Positions 28,101-37,328 of a stretch of DNA of 64,000 nucleotides are shown piece after piece (position 1 is the stretch's first letter; the number at the start of each line of letters is the position of its first letter). The notes below the pieces were generated by a model that had not been told where the DNA came from, ran no database searches, and saw only the letters and a program-made list of their open reading frames with translations. Position numbers and translations under genes: made by a program. The DNA is from Limnoperna fortunei (taxonomy: Eukaryota > Mollusca > Bivalvia > Mytilida > Modiolidae): the NCBI GenBank assembly GCA_944474755.1, contig OX104117.1, positions 67,571,522 to 67,635,521 of the forward strand, written 5' to 3'.

Positions 28101-31100
28101 TATGTTTTCTATAGGATATTATTCGTTGAATTCTTAATTTCGTGGTGTGTCTTCACCCACAAAAATTGATACCACACGAATAAAAATGAAACCACAGAAA
28201 TTTGATGCAGGAATTATGAATCCCCGATAAGAGTCCTATTCCTATACTAATACTATAATCAAGAATGTTCGAGCTAAAATGCCTGCAAGTATAAACATGC
28301 TACATATTACATATACAACTAACAATATTTTTGAAAACTTATATACATTTCTTTCAGAGACAACCTGTATTCTATAAAAGAATGTATGATGCCTTAGGAT
28401 TACTGGTTGACTTCTTTAATGCAAATGGCAAAGGATTGGCAATGGCTGAGCTGCAAACCAAAGAATTTAAGGTAATAGTTAGATATGCCGTGATTGCTTA
28501 GAAACCTCAGTTTTGCTAAATCCAAAGATTAATTTTGTTTACATCAGAATATCTCTCTTTGATCGATTAATCGTTTACATTATTTATCGGTAATCTGAAA
28601 GAGATGGATGATAGAATACAATAATTGGATAATGATGTAATTTTTTTATTTAATGTTATGCAGTTACCCTTAAAACATATATACTTGTCCTTATTATTTC
28701 AGTGTACTGTTTATGTTCTTAAATATGTTAATATTTCTATTTGTATTTTTAACATTTTAACAGTGTTTTACATATTTTTAAATTTAAAAAATATATAATT
28801 ATGAAACATTTTCAGAAAACAAAACAAAAATGTAAATATTATATAAAAAAATGTAGTCGTTTTCCTGCAGACTGAAAATCCGTATCAGTTCAACCCAATG
28901 GGTGTGATCTAGCATTCACATCACACCCTAGACATCATTACCACACCTCTTTTTGGGATATGAGTTGACTGACATTGTCTGCATGACATATGCCAAAAAA
29001 CGAAACATAATATTACTGTATAAATACTATTGTTTATTCTAGGAACTCAAAAGTAAACTTACCTTGCATAAAATGGATACATTTGCTTTGATGGAGAAAT
29101 TCTACGAGGAAAAACTTGAACAACAAGTAAGTGGATGACCCACTATTGCAAATTGTAAACTGCACAGACATAGTTTCTGTTGTGCTTCAATTGCAGTTAT
29201 ATGTGTCTAGTTGTTAAATGTGTTGTAAAGAATATGAAACACATTATAACATTTACAATATATAAACTCTCGATTAAGTACTGAATAGCATTGACATTAC
29301 CCGCGTATATCCATCAAAATATGAAAGACCAATGAAAGAGATCATTTGTGAATCCCCCATGTATTGCTCTGAGGTGGTAAAATAAAATGTGCATCTGCCT
29401 ACGTGATATTCTACAGGTTTAGAATTCGTATTTTTGTCCACCGTTAGCATCATATTAAATCAGCAAAAACACTATATTACGTATACTGTATATTTGAATT
29501 TTGTCATAGGCAAATAAATTATATTTAAAATGCTATTCTGCTATTATGTCATTTTAATCATATATTCGTGCAATTTACTAGGTTTTAAACGTAGTAGCTT
29601 GTGCTTTTGCAGTTGTTTATTCATTATTCGAAATGAAATATGGCTACAAGAGCCGTGTTCCAATAAACTTCATATTAATAACGACATATATAATATAATT
29701 TAAGCATGTTAAGCAATGTCAGACATGAAGTTTCTTACATGTAAAAATATCCATACATCCATAAAAACCAACAATAGAAGATTATAAAGCAATTGACTAC
29801 TCTTTCGAGACTAACACAGTTATCTCTATTTCAGAAAATAACAACTTCAAAAGAATATGGTGAGATCAATGTTAGGGTATGGTGTAAACAAGATACGCAT
29901 TCTATATTTGTTGAAGGTAATTTGAATATCTTAAATTTCGCTATTCTTCATAAAAATTTTCCACAATTGGTGGCTTGTGTTCTAAAACGTAACTATTTCA
30001 CTATTTACCAGTGTAAACCGCAATAATCGGGGAATTTCTTAAAGTTTCTAATTGCAATAACCATAATCATACACTGAACTTAATATACACTTTATCTAAA
30101 ATATGTTTTTCAATAACCATAAATGTATCGTACATTGAAATCACAATTATTATTGGACGTAATATACACTTTATCTTAAATATGTTTTTCATTGAAGTGA
30201 TTGATGCAAAGAATCTGATTCCATTAGATGCCAATGGTGAGTAAAATAAAATTAATTTGAAGATATGTCTTTCCACATTGCGGTGAAACTAGTTCTACAG
30301 AAAAACCCACAAAATGTCGAAAAATGTTCACTGATCTATTATTTCTTCTTGCTGATATCTTTTGAATAGTTTGGAACTGAATGAAGTAAACAACAAAATT
30401 CCGAACACAAATGAAACACTCAAAAATACAATCCACAAATCAAAGTCTTAGAAACCGGTAAAGGTTAGAACCAACAACCAAAACTATAGCAACTAAAGCT
30501 ATGGTCCTCACTTGATACAGGCATTTCAAAAGAAATAGTGGTTTAAACCAGGTTTTGTGACATGCCAAACCTGCCGCTTCAATTACTGTAGTATGTGTTA
30601 GTTTGATGAAAATGGATGTGTATCATATACCACTAGTCATTAATAGGTGTATCCAGCACAATCACTGTGATGAAAAATAAAGCAAGCATAGAAAGACTAT
30701 TTTCTTTAGTTATGTCCGAGAAAATTAGAAAAGTTAGATGCTCAACATAAAAAAAGTACACGCCTTTTGATTGGTGTAACAATGTGATCTATGTTTACAG
30801 GATTCAGTGATCCATACGTTGTGCTGCAGTTTTGTCCTGATCATGTCTTTCCACATGTTCCAACAGAACAAACTAGAATTGTAAAGAAAACATTGAATCC
30901 GTCATTTGAAGAAACATTTGAGTTGTAAGTTATTACTATGTTGAAATCAATAGAATTGCAATGCCAGCAAGCATTTCTTCAAGAGTCACTTTAAATCCTT
31001 GGACATCAAATATTTATAATTGCATCAAATTAAGATATTACCCATAATTTATTGCTAAGAGGAAACCATTTGTACTAAAAATTGTTCCATTGTTTCATTC

Positions 31101-31890
31101 CACTAGCGAAGAATAGCAGTTTGTTGCTTTCGACAACATGCTTATCAATTCTATATGTTCATTATGATTGTTTTTTAGTTCCGTTACTCCAGAGCAATGT
31201 AAAAGACGAGGGGCTGTGTTAGTGCTAACTGTGATGGATCACGACTATGTATTTCAAAATGACTTTGCTGGAGAAGTTTACATACAGTTATGTGACATAC
31301 CTGGTATAAATGGTGAAGATGTTTCGGGATACGAATCAGTCAGTTTTATGACAAAACCGCTGATTCACCCAAAACCAAAAGGTTTGTCTTTAACTATATA
31401 GGACTGACCATAATAGTGAAATGATTGACTATTTGGTTCAGATATTACTGTCGACATTTAATCCATTAATGTCAAGACATGCCATAAGATTCTTTGAATT
31501 TTTACCTTTTCTATATGAGATATTTACGATATTTACTATAGCCAATCTTTTTTGAAATAAATTGATGTCGTAACAGATGTAAAGGTACCCGAGTCTAGGC
31601 TAATAGGTTTATATATAGCGAAGTTATTGTAAGTTTTCATATGTATGTGTTTAAAATATAGCACACAAATATTCCGAAATACGGGATACTGGTAACATAA
31701 GATGATATTATCCTAAATATTAATATTTATAATTATCATGGCTGGAACTGCCCGTTTTTATATTCATACTCACTTCTTTATTACAGATATAAGTGCACTC
31801 AGTGTCTTGTCAAAACGAATATGGGATGAAGATGCAATTGCTTTTGTTAAGAAAAGGACGAAATTAGAATCTCAGTATCAATCCGTATAA
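4124..31890 (+). CDS. BAIAP3: BAIAP3/UNC13D-like C2A-MUN-C2B exocytosis priming protein, 29 exons, 5' partial
   Basis: Exons: 4124-4291, 5230-5296, 11707-11953, 13522-13566, 14499-14667, 15068-15271, 15593-15696, 16221-16338, 16577-16701, 18518-18608, 18841-18897, 19558-19664, 20007-20058, 20629-20664, 22796-22959, 23661-23787, 24070-24138, 24539-24613, 24981-25082, 25284-25484, 25750-25818, 25994-26140, 28358-28471, 29043-29126, 29835-29916, 30198-30236, 30801-30924, 31179-31381, 31787-31890. Every junction is AG/GT and all phases match, giving 3294 nt, 1097 residues and a TAA stop. The protein starts inside the conserved ELLYIEVLYTI..KIG block and has C2A, MUN and C2B domains without the C1 domain of UNC13A-C. 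Members of this family dock and prime secretory or dense-core vesicles through SNAREs and Ca2+-dependent membrane binding. BAIAP3 and UNC13D share this layout. I prefer BAIAP3 from the N-terminal block and the ending KKRTKLESQ, but a phylogeny should decide. Introns carry Tc1, Harbinger, SINE and tandem-array elements. Confidence 0.9.
5297..6598 (+). other. Intron 2 sequence before the Tc1 insertion
   Basis: About 1.3 kb of AT-rich intron. No exon, RNA gene or recognisable repeat was found. Confidence 0.5.
6856..7848 (+). pseudogene. Tc1-type transposase (DD34E), broken
   Basis: The first frame (6856-7287, 143 codons) opens MPRWTLSEAAKGQIVG and has the paired helix-turn-helix DNA-binding region followed by the GRPRK linker. 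It ends at an in-frame TAG, after which the same frame continues with HWNDESKF, the first catalytic Asp. Frameshifts follow, through remnants of the G-rich block (FGGGGVTVWGG near 7400). A second frame (7519-7758) carries GDNARPH with the second Asp and PVEHLWDII with the Glu, exactly 34 residues apart. The C-terminal tail, ending in KRGVF and TAA near 7848, is in a third frame. The gene cannot make a full transposase. Confidence 0.85.
7910..8128. mobile_element. 219-bp foldback MITE nested in the Tc1 element
   Basis: The ends are inverted: CCGTATAAGTGGTTTTTTCGC on the left and the complement of CCATATAAGTGGTTTTTTTCGC on the right. TA flanks each side. The interior is rich in TTCGCG motifs in both orientations. 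It sits just after the transposase stop, so it inserted into the Tc1 element. Confidence 0.75.
8235..9237 (+). other. Intron sequence, little recognisable
   Basis: About 1 kb of intron 2. The only structure seen is a short tandem duplication at 8661-8740. Confidence 0.5.
8661..8740. repeat. 41-bp perfect tandem duplication
   Basis: The unit beginning GAACATGTCTAATCATTTGA at 8661 recurs at 8702 without mismatch for 39 bp. The identity suggests a recent duplication or a short assembly duplication. Confidence 0.9.
9238..9392 (+). mobile_element. tRNA-derived SINE, 5'-truncated copy
   Basis: It contains the Pol III B box GGTTCGAGTC near 9285 and the same body as the better copy at 14199 (GTGTACTCAACTCCAATC, then CTGCCAGTTTT and GGTTGGG). 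The tRNA head is diverged and the 3' half is missing. Confidence 0.65.
9842..10196 (+). pseudogene. PIF/Harbinger transposase fragment, decayed
   Basis: Three frames carry pieces in the right order: YTSEEWHKVV, then AFGAPNCKHVVIKKPT (the family's FGA.DGKHV block around the first catalytic Asp, here N-C in place of D-G), then DCQIYNHV (family SDCQIYNHSEL), then PPLAITNNDSDMPD. Several stops and frameshifts separate them. No terminal repeats were identified. Confidence 0.65.
11187..11257 (+). mobile_element. SINE body fragment
   Basis: It matches the body of the 14199 SINE: CGACTCCAACCTTAATTGA, a weak GGTTGGGGTTTTC block and CGGGTACT. The tRNA head and tail are absent. Confidence 0.5.
12091..12427. 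mobile_element. 337-bp MITE with about 65-bp inverted repeats
   Basis: The left end (TCACAAGCTCCCCCTTTTTG at 12094) is mirrored at the right end, and the match runs through AAGATCTAACAACATCCC and TTACAGGTCATC with few differences. Both sides carry ATTTAAT (12084-12090 and 12428-12434), a probable 7-bp target duplication. It has no coding capacity. The near identity of the arms suggests a fairly recent insertion. The superfamily is not assigned. Confidence 0.8.
14199..14463 (+). mobile_element. tRNA-derived SINE, near full length
   Basis: The head resembles a class II (Ser/Leu-type) tRNA, with A box TGGCCAAGTAGTTAAGG at 14209 and B box GGTTCGAGTC at 14273-14282. The body contains GTGTACTCGACTTCAATT and GGGGTACTC, and the 3' part has CTGGACGCCATAATATAGCTG. 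The AACATCAAACAACAAAG tail is typical of a LINE-mobilised SINE. It lies in intron 4 of the BAIAP3-like gene, ending about 35 bp before exon 5. Related copies: 9238, 11187, 20838 (-) and 34368. Confidence 0.8.
17031..18273. mobile_element. Pearl/Helitron-like non-autonomous element A, copy 1 (7 tandem units)
   Basis: The left flank starts ACAAGTGTGGACACAG and includes CGTCTCGCCTG. The core is seven 146-bp units. The right flank ends in a stem-loop at 18238-18272 whose arms are GTCTCGCCT and AGGCGAGAC. The same boundaries and flanks recur in copy 2 at 44793-45768, which fixes the ends. Bivalve 'pearl' elements and Helentron-type elements have this plan of flank, tandem core and 3' hairpin. No transposase is encoded. 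It lies in intron 9 of the BAIAP3-like gene. Confidence 0.75.
17183..18118. repeat. 146-bp minisatellite core of element A, copy 1
   Basis: The marker CCCAAAAACTTTAA occurs at 17183, 17329, 17475, 17621, 17767, 17913 and 18059, exactly 146 bp apart each time. Units differ by only a few bases. The constant spacing without indels suggests recent array growth or homogenisation. Confidence 0.92.
20838..21086 (-). mobile_element. tRNA-derived SINE, near full length, minus strand
   Basis: Read on the minus strand from 21086, it has GGGACCTCCGTGGCGGGTGG (A-box region), GATCACGTGGTCTGTCAACA and B box GGTTCGAGTC. The body (CTCAACTCCAACC), CTGGACGCCATTATATAGC and a tail rich in AAACAAA follow. It is the same family as the 14199 copy. 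It lies in intron 14 of the BAIAP3-like gene. Confidence 0.8.
26141..28357 (+). other. Intron 22, mostly unrecognised; possible old SINE near 26.5 kb
   Basis: This is one of the larger introns. At about 26499-26640 there is CAAGTTCGAATCC, then GTGTACT and CTTCCTCATTC, and later GCTGAAAAATTGATAAAG. That order recalls the SINE family, but divergence is high. Nothing else was recognised. Confidence 0.4.
29835..31890 (+). other. C2B domain and C-terminus (exons 25-29 of the BAIAP3-like gene)
   Basis: Residues 915-1097 form the second C2 domain. Loop 1 is LDANGFSDPYV and loop 3 is VMDHDYVFQNDFAGE, both with the aspartates expected for Ca2+ coordination. Between them lies HVFPHVPTEQTRIVKKTLNP, the family's typical basic hairpin. 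The protein ends about 20 residues after the domain at QSV, followed by TAA at 31888-31890. Confidence 0.85.
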
Positions 31891-33500
31891 GTACATGGTC
31901 ATCATGTTTTATACTCACCAACAGATGAACATACAAATTGAAATGCTCTTTGCATAAATACCGACTATAACTGACAGTTTCGATAACACGGTAAGCTTCA
32001 TTGTTGACATAAAATAATATGTTTATATTGATTACATTAATGGTATATTACAATTGTTAAACCTGTGTTGTTCGTTTAAATAGTCAATATTTTTTTGCAA
32101 TTTTAACACTTACTCTAATTGTATAAACCTGTTATACATTGGTTACTTGATGATGTTGAAGTTTGAAATATTTACAATTTATATAAACACTTTATTTTCT
32201 ACCTAGTTTTCATAATTGTGTTCTATTTATTATGTTTTAAAATAATAAATATTATTTGTATTTAATAAAATAACAATTACGTTACTGGTTGCTGTGAAAA
32301 TCTAGATTTTGCTAATAATGCGAACAGGAAATTATGTTACATTCTTTCATTTGCAAGATAATTTCAATTATTACTACCGGAAATGAATTCAAAATATATT
32401 TTTCTTTGTTTCCTCTATGTTCATACTCCGCTTATGACGTTTTTATACATCACGTGACCAACATTTTATGGAATCTATTGTTCATACCCCAATAGCATTA
32501 ACATCCATTTTTTAAAATAATTTAAGTCAATTAGATTTTTATAAGCAATGGTCTTTTACAGTAACTGTATTATTATTCACCGTATGTGATATTCTCACAA
32601 AAGTCTATTGTATCACAATTACTAAATTGATCATTATGGGAAATCCATATCCGATCAGACAGTAGACATGGGCAGTTTTTTATTGGTTCGGTTACTCATT
32701 GTGGTTTTTGTTTCGTGTTGTTTTTTTCTGCATCCAGTTTTAATTGTCCCTTAAATTTCGGCTGTTGTTGTTAGGTCAGTGTTCGTTCTATTTTTCTGTT
32801 AATCATTAAGACAACTTTGCAAATACATGAAAGTATTGATAGACTTAATCAATGTAAAATGATATGTTGGCTATATTTAGATATAAATAAGCGACCATTC
32901 AGATATATTTTCACGAAATATATAAAACGTTAAATAAATGCACTGTGTCTGTTTGTCTGTGAAGGTGTTCTGAAATTATTCTGGTCACATAAAAGTGCGC
33001 TGTATACATTGTGCAAATTAATTATTTTATGTTGTAAGTTTGTTCAAAATGAACTATTACACTTTCTAATCAGTTATGCTGATTTGAATTGAGTTGTAAA
33101 GATAACAGCATTGGATTTGTGGAAGGTAAAAGTGTTTATGTGCTGAATAGTGAAGTTCCAAAAAAGGTTTCATTTTAATTATTTAATCGTTGTTTATCTC
33201 TTTATTACTATAAACTTAATAGTATCTCATTATACTATGGGTTTGAAGTTAAATGTATAAAAAACATCTACTTATTGTTCACGATTGTTTGGTTAAAATC
33301 GAAGACGAGTATTTAATTGTGTATACACATGTAGCTACTTTAATTGTAGTTTAATTTACTTTTATTTGATGTTTGTGTATAATAGCTTATAGCTAGTGGA
33401 AATATATTATTTATTACAATTACATTTCAAAAATGCACTGTTATTTATATTATTATTATTTATTACTTTTTGTGAACCAATGTTTTAATGCGTAAATAAA
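31891..33500 (+). other. Probable 3' UTR of the BAIAP3-like gene
   Basis: AT-rich sequence follows the TAA stop. A canonical AATAAA lies at 33495-33500 and earlier AATAAA-like motifs lie near 32.25 kb. The true cleavage site cannot be chosen from sequence. Confidence 0.4.
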
Positions 33501-34367
33501 AATGATTCATATACATTTGTATCATTTTAAAACTTTTTCTTACGACTTTTGATTTAAATTGAAAAAATCATTCAAAGACAGAAATGGCCGGATTTCGTTC
33601 AACAGAAAGTAGGTGAGCGACAAACCTGAAATCGAATCCCACGTTATGGGAGTTCATGCTGATGCTGCATACCAAATTCAAGAGAATGTGATTAGTAGTT
33701 TTAGTAACTTTTCCCCGCCCGACATTCACCATATTATAACCCGGATTTTCACTATGTTGTGTTTAGTTTGGATCAACTGTGGCAACCTGTGTACGGTTTT
33801 TCTTTATTTGTAAGCTATAGCACGAGTTATTTCTTACAAGATAAATTTGTGTATTTTTTTTTAAATTGCACTGCTTTAAAAAATGGAAAGTAAAGTTAAG
33901 GTCATTTCAAGTTACATGTGAAAAAGGAAATAGGTCGGGGATATATATTGCATTTATTCCTTTAATATTGACTGAATTTTGATCAATCGACTAGCCTAGG
34001 TTACTTAAGATACTTGTTAGAATGGTTCTTAAAGCACAGAAATGTTATAATAATATGTATGGTCAAACAATTACATATGTTACCGGTTTACCCATATTTA
34101 TCTATTGATAAATCCTTTTGCATGCATTTAAGGTGTCCGACCCATAATTGAAGTCGCCGTTTAATTTTCATTTTTCGACCAAGAAATACAGCGTTATTAC
34201 ATTAAGGTATTACTTATTAATGATAAAATTAAAAATATTGTTTTTCTTCGTTAACAGTTCTGAGCCAAAAAAGTTTGTTACTCAAATAGTATTTCCGATG
34301 TATATCGAATATTACCGAGGTCTGCTCTATTGAAAAAACAATGGACATCCGGGACACCAAATATGAT

Positions 34368-34590
34368 CACGTGGTAAATTGTGGGCCTAATACCCATTCT
34401 GATCACCTCGGTTATTTCCCCGCCCTTGACGGAAATGGCCGAGATGTTGCGATTGCAGAACACCTTAATTTTGGAAAACGGAAAACTTCGAGGTTGCGTG
34501 TTACTGCGGGCAGAGAGTTCTCAACTCAAATTGGCTCCTGTATTCTTTTCACATTTGTACTCCGGCTTCCTCTCCCAATACAAATTTGAC
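34368..34590 (+). mobile_element. Diverged SINE copy
   Basis: GATCACGTGGT, then TACTGCGGGCAG, a CTCAACTC motif and TACTCCGGCTTCCTCTCCCA appear in the same order as in the 14199 SINE. The B box is lost and an internal stretch is foreign. Confidence 0.45.
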
Positions 34591-35249
34591 GATGGACATT
34601 ACAACCCATTCAAACAAACTGTTTTGATCTCGTGTTTCAATCAACTCCAATTAAGGGCGTTCATAGTTGAGTATATATACACAACTTGCGTCATTTGTGG
34701 GTCTGCGTAAATTCTATGGTGCGTGTTGTGAGCGCCATTTTATGCACGTTTTAATCAGCAAGCTCGTTATCTTAGGAAGTTGACGGAAAACGATGCCATA
34801 TTTCCGATTATTGTATTTACCGCCGAATATCAATCCATATCAATTCCGTTCTAATTCACCATTGATTACTTGTTTTGTCTAGGGATTTCCCGTTGGAATA
34901 TATAGCTGAATTAATGCAAGATAAACTTTCAACATCAATCATTCAATCAGCACGCAGTCTTGTTTTGAAGGAAATACTGAAAATGATAAATACTAACTAT
35001 ATATGCTTTTAAATATTTTATTCAATTCATCTTAATCAAATATATCGGTTTTTTTCTGGAAATCTCTCCTTTTACTTAAATTTCCGTTTTCTATGTTACT
35101 TACCTTTTTCTGGGAAATATACGCATTACTTTTTTCATTCAATTCAAATGCCCACTTGTTTACATGCTTACACCTAAAGAACCCAACCATTTTCTTGTTG
35201 GGGTGAGAATTATTGTTTTGACCTAATTTTCTGAGCGCTAAAGCTGAGG

Positions 35250-35269
35250 CACACACACACACACACACA
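35250..35269. repeat. (CA)n microsatellite
   Basis: About ten CA units in non-coding sequence. Confidence 0.85.
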
Positions 35270-37328
35270 AGAAATAACATGGGGATATTACAATTCCATT
35301 TCATCTCTACGTTGAATCTCACTCTTGCTGCTAGTTGGCACGAATAGCCAAAAATTAAATTAACAGTACCGTATTCGAGTTTCATTTGGTGTTGCGTTTG
35401 CTCTCGGCTACGATTGAAAATCAATCGGTAAATACCAAAAGCTGAAACCGGATTAAATGTCTGTTTTTAAGGACTTGTGCAAGTACCAGACGGAATCCTA
35501 CAGTCATTTTTGCCGTATTTTGCGACGAATGAAAATCAACTCACAAGAAGTCCATCGCTAGCCTTGCCTTAAACTACACAAACAAATATACAAGCAGAAA
35601 CAACACTAGTTTATGGGAGAGAGGTTTCCGAACCAGTAGTAGACTCCAAGTTTCCTCGACTACAACTAATTTCTAACATGACAATTATATCCGTACCCCG
35701 ACGAGTTTCACAAGCTTTCATGTACAAAGCCAAACTAGCTTACAAAACAACACAATTTCACTACTTACACTTGAGCTACTAATGTACTGAAATGAGCTTC
35801 ACCAGAATATGATCTCACTTCCTGCACAAAAAGCCAGCACTTCATAGGTGCAAGTTTAAATAGATTACAGCTGAACTAGTTTTCAAATATTCTATTTTTT
35901 TTCAGTACGTGGATACTAATAATACAAATTTAGCACAAATATTCTTGCATGCAAACATATATGGCAAACTTGCATAATAAAAAAATATGGCATTGGGGAG
36001 GTCTTAATTGTGTTTGCTGGCTCTGTAACCATATTTAGTAGACAATAGTTACATGTATTTACTTGTCCAATATTAAAAGCCCAGGGCGATACAGGGCTTT
36101 ATATTCCAAATATAAAAGAGAGAAACAGCTGTATATGGCAAGGGAAAGTACTCAAATAAATTCGATGTTATCCCGTAAAAAAGAACAAACAATTACCCGG
36201 ATTCAGGCATTAACAAATAACCATGTACTTGCCTTCCTCTCAAATGACCTACTTTCAACTACATATTACCCAACTGGTATGCTCCCATTTTGAAGACACA
36301 CAACAAATATTCTTCACAGCTTAACTTTTAATCCACTAACTTACAATAAAAACATAACATACAGCTTCTACAATTTCACAAAGTTCAAAAGTTCAAAATC
36401 CATGTCACACAATATTTTTTGTAGTTCGTTCTGTTCTCGCAAAAACTGTTCCACATCAGATCTCCAAGTGATTTATTTATAGATACCAAGTCTTAAAGCT
36501 ACTCTCTCTGCTATCTTTGACGTCTTTCATATATGAAATCACACGACGTTCATCGTCAGTTCAGCATTCATCTCTAAAAATTTGGACTTTTCTATGCACA
36601 TCTGCTTTTGAATATAATGTTGTCAGTCTTGTTATAGAGTTACAACTACATACACAATGGAAATCCTGTATTGTGAAATAATTTTCTCAGCATTTCCTTT
36701 TATGATAAACAGCATAAAGAGTGGGTTGTATCACAATGAACTAAATTTAGAATAAAATCATTCCCTCAAATTGATGGGTTATTTGCTGATGTCAACCAAT
36801 GTCAATTACAGGTATGTGTACTTATGATTTGTACAAGGTGGGTAAAAGAGATAACATTTTCCGGTTTCGAATGTACATTAGTATGCAAATTATTTCTTGG
36901 TCCTATAGTGAAAGTATGTAATGAAATATGTGTGACAATTTACAAAGGATCCTGAATGACATGATAAGAACTATTTACACACCGACATGCATTAAATATG
37001 AAAATAGTAACAGTGGGTATACTTTGCTGGAGGCATTCAGTCAAGAGAATTCTCTGCCATCCAATGCTTTTTTGGCCTTTTATGGGAGCACTGGACAGCA
37101 CAGGTTTTTTGGGCTGGGGGCATTACAATGAATTGCTGTTGAAGATGTATGGTTCCTAAATACAAATTTTTTGCCCCAAAACAAAACATGAAAAAAATCT
37201 AACTAAAATGCAATGATGATGCAGTTTCCTTATTTTAAAAGGTCTTTCTCTGGTACGATATAATTCAATGACAGTCCTAATGACAAACAGATACAAGATG
37301 ACGACAATAAGGTAGAAGATATGTGTCA

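Larger units (their letters stand above)
15593..29126 (+). other. MUN/MHD helical core (exons 7-24 of the BAIAP3-like gene)
   Basis: Residues about 301-914 are mostly helical and lack low-complexity sequence, as expected for the rod-shaped MUN domain with its MHD1 and MHD2 parts. Recognisable points are WDGELSKAAETILHQHAIQGD in exon 7 (the family's entry to the core), YYQWFRFAVQKWLD in exon 16, and LLVDFFNANGKGLAMAEL in exon 23 (MHD2-like). In this family the MUN region acts on syntaxin and SNARE assembly. Exons are short (36-201 bp) and introns vary from about 90 bp to over 2 kb. Exon 7 could use an AG 3 bp further on; 15593 keeps the conserved glutamate. Confidence 0.8.
33501..37328. other. 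Tail-to-tail intergenic stretch and TARDBP 3' UTR
   Basis: No conserved gene was found. It holds a diverged SINE copy (34368-34590), a CA run (35250-35269), and, for the minus strand, a complement of AATAAA at 36472-36477 that could end TARDBP about 0.85 kb after its stop. Open frames near 35.0-35.4 kb and 36.1-36.3 kb show no recognisable domain. Confidence 0.45.

Noticed and set aside
35032..35424. 130-codon minus-strand open frame
   Set aside because: It includes a translated CA repeat (VCVCVC) and shows no domain or splice context.
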